DNA of 64,000 nucleotides. Source: Solimonas variicoloris DSM 15731. Lineage in GTDB: Bacteria > Pseudomonadota > Gammaproteobacteria > Nevskiales > Nevskiaceae. This document shows, in pieces, positions 62,880 to 64,000 of the stretch (the first letter of the stretch is position 1; every line of letters starts with the position of its first letter). The stretch covers positions 124,001 through 188,000 of the forward strand of contig NZ_KB907928.1 in assembly GCF_000382285.1 (NCBI RefSeq), written 5' to 3'. The notes beneath the pieces are model-generated. The model saw only the letters and a program-made list of their open reading frames with translations, had not been told where the DNA came from and did not search any database. Made by a program: the position numbers and the translations under genes.

Positions 62880-62928
62880 GGCCGACGCCGTCGCGCGCCC
62901 TCGTGCCGCGGCGCCGGCGCGCGGCGTT

Positions 62929-64000
62929 TCACGGCGGCGCGGCGGGCGGCGCCGGGACCGGGCCGGCATCGAGACGTTCGGCGAGCGCGCGCAGGTGCCG
63001 CGCGAACGGCATCACCGTCTTGACGCTGCCGAGCGTGACCAGCACGCCGTAGCGGCCCGAGGCGCGGTCCAGCCACGGATAGGTGCCGAGCGCGCCGGCG
63101 CTGCTGACGCGCGTGCAGCGGCGCCCGTCCTGCTGCTCGCACCACAGGCCGAGCCCGTACGACCACGCCGGATCGATGCCCGGCGGCCGGAAGTTCTGCA
63201 CCAGAGCGCTGCTGTAATCGGTGTCGATCGTGTCGATCGAGGCCTGCGACAGCAGCGTGCCCGGGCGCTGCAGCGCGATCAGGAAGCGGACGTAATCCTG
63301 CGCCGAAGTGTGCAGGCCGGCGGCGACATTGGCGCTCGGCAGGTCCGCGCCCTCGCGATACCAGATCGGGTGCGCGTAGAAGCTCGACGCCATGCCGGCC
63401 GGCGTGGCGACCTCGTCGACGAACAGCGTCGTCCAGCGCCGGCCGCTGACGCGCTCGGCGAGGTGGCCGCCGATCTGCATGGCGATGCCGCCGTAGGTGA
63501 AGGCGGTGCCCGGCGCATCGTGCATCGGCAGCGCGACCAGACGCGTGAACAGCTCGGCGGCCGGCATCTCCGGCGAGTAGTTCAGCGCGTGGCCGAGATC
63601 GGCGCCGGCGGTATGGCTGAACAGCTGGCGTGGCGTCGTGCGCGCCCAGGGGCCGCCGAGTTCCGGCAGATAGGCCGACAGCGGCCGGTCGAGGTCGAGC
63701 CGGCCCTGCTCGACGAGCCGCATCAGCACGACGGCGGACACCCATTTGCTCGACGAGGCGACCGGCACGACGCTGTCGAAGCCGATCGCGCCGACCTGCA
63801 CGCGCGCCTGTTCGGCGCCGTCGCGGCCGACGATCAGCGCCGCGCCGTCCAGCTCCAGCGCCGTCGTCATCTGCTGCAGCGCCGCGCGCAGATCCTCGAC
63901 CGACGCGTGCGCCGGCAGCGCCGGGTCCGGCAGGCCGCGTGTGTGCATCCGGATGCGCAGATTGCCGAGCAGCGCGCTGCTCGAGAAGCGCAGCAGCTCG
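62929..64000 (-). CDS. serine hydrolase (beta-lactamase/esterase EstB type), 5' end beyond window
   Basis: At least 357 codons of a beta-lactamase-like serine hydrolase. The Ser-x-x-Lys motif is SSSK in VPVASSSKWV, followed by LFSHTAG and GTAFTYGG near the expected Tyr motif. A penicillin-binding-protein-like fold of esterase or class C lactamase type is inferred. The ATG at 63948 has no ribosome binding site or signal peptide, and the frame is open to the window edge with LLRFSSSALLGNLRIR in front, so the true start is probably outside. The gene may therefore be longer. Actual beta-lactam hydrolysis is not implied. Confidence 0.72.
   Translation of the reverse strand, partial: ELLRFSSSALLGNLRIRMHTRGLPDPALPAHASVEDLRAALQQMTTALELDGAALIVGRDGAEQARVQVGAIGFDSVVPVASSSKWVSAVVLMRLVEQGRLDLDRPLSAYLPELGGPWARTTPRQLFSHTAGADLGHALNYSPEMPAAELFTRLVALPMHDAPGTAFTYGGIAMQIGGHLAERVSGRRWTTLFVDEVATPAGMASSFYAHPIWYREGADLPSANVAAGLHTSAQDYVRFLIALQRPGTLLSQASIDTIDTDYSSALVQNFRPPGIDPAWSYGLGLWCEQQDGRRCTRVSSAGALGTYPWLDRASGRYGVLVTLGSVKTVMPFARHLRALAERLDAGPVPAPPAAPP

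Noticed and set aside
62929-64000. Serine hydrolase as an antibiotic beta-lactamase
   Set aside because: Ser-x-x-Lys is present, but the remaining motifs resemble EstB-type esterases, and there is no sequence evidence for beta-lactam hydrolysis.

Overview
This is a very GC-rich chromosomal window with tightly packed genes on both strands. It has no insertion sequences, prophage, CRISPR array or rRNA. The gene set points to a Gram-negative gammaproteobacterium: xerD followed by dsbC, zapE, rluF, uup, tyrB, uvrB, a 180-kDa NAD-glutamate dehydrogenase, CspA, many lipobox lipoproteins and tRNAs with encoded CCA. A Nevskiales/Xanthomonadales-like organism would fit, but that placement is inference from gene content only.

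Layout. 0-9 kb: a hemerythrin-like protein, then a minus-strand block with a translationally coupled pair (PNPOx-like protein and PNPOx-GAF sensor-like protein), a possible PGPGW-type membrane protein with no usable start, a zinc alcohol dehydrogenase, a HI0933-family flavoprotein, a DeaD-type RNA helicase and RluF, which sits against a decayed DUF72 gene. 9-18 kb: a YbhN-like membrane protein, an orphan cytochrome P450, two envelope proteins, a 2-hydroxyacid dehydrogenase, and a coupled pair of exported lipoproteins (GH31 glycosidase and purple-acid-phosphatase-like enzyme). 18-28 kb: NAD-glutamate dehydrogenase, a large secreted M36 metallopeptidase with a GlyGly-CTERM tail, and a DUF6438 lipoprotein whose start codon directly abuts a terminator hairpin. 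28-34.6 kb: a minus-strand run (AraC/GyrI regulator, acyltransferase, aldonolactone oxidase, ZapE) with a 90-bp duplication of the zapE 3' end, opposed by xerD-dsbC. 34.7-39.5 kb: an overlapping operon of MprF, AcvB/VirJ and a HAD phosphatase, which reads as a system for making and trimming aminoacylated phosphatidylglycerol.

39.5-50 kb: a phosphoesterase, three unrecognised envelope proteins, tRNA-Val, uvrB, uup, tRNA-Asn, tyrB, pncA and an OmpA-type lipoprotein. 50-56 kb: cspA, a coupled response regulator/histidine kinase pair divergent from a triple EF-hand protein and a secreted alternating-repeat protein, then a coupled trio (fatty acid hydroxylase-family protein, Arg-rich small membrane protein, alpha/beta-hydrolase lipoprotein). 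56-64 kb: small conserved proteins (DUF4169, DUF1203, DUF3228), two beta-propeller-type lipoproteins, a patatin lipoprotein, a group II truncated haemoglobin and a serine hydrolase running off the window edge.

The most interesting points are the DxDxDG motif in the sensor loop of the kinase next to the EF-hand gene, the terminator-abutted start at 27711, the zapE 3' duplication, the MprF-AcvB operon with a stand-alone flippase paralogue in the same window, and the roughly 54-residue alternating-repeat protein. None of these is proven to be a new system. Start codons are frequently GTG, and 4-bp GTGA or ATGA overlaps are common.
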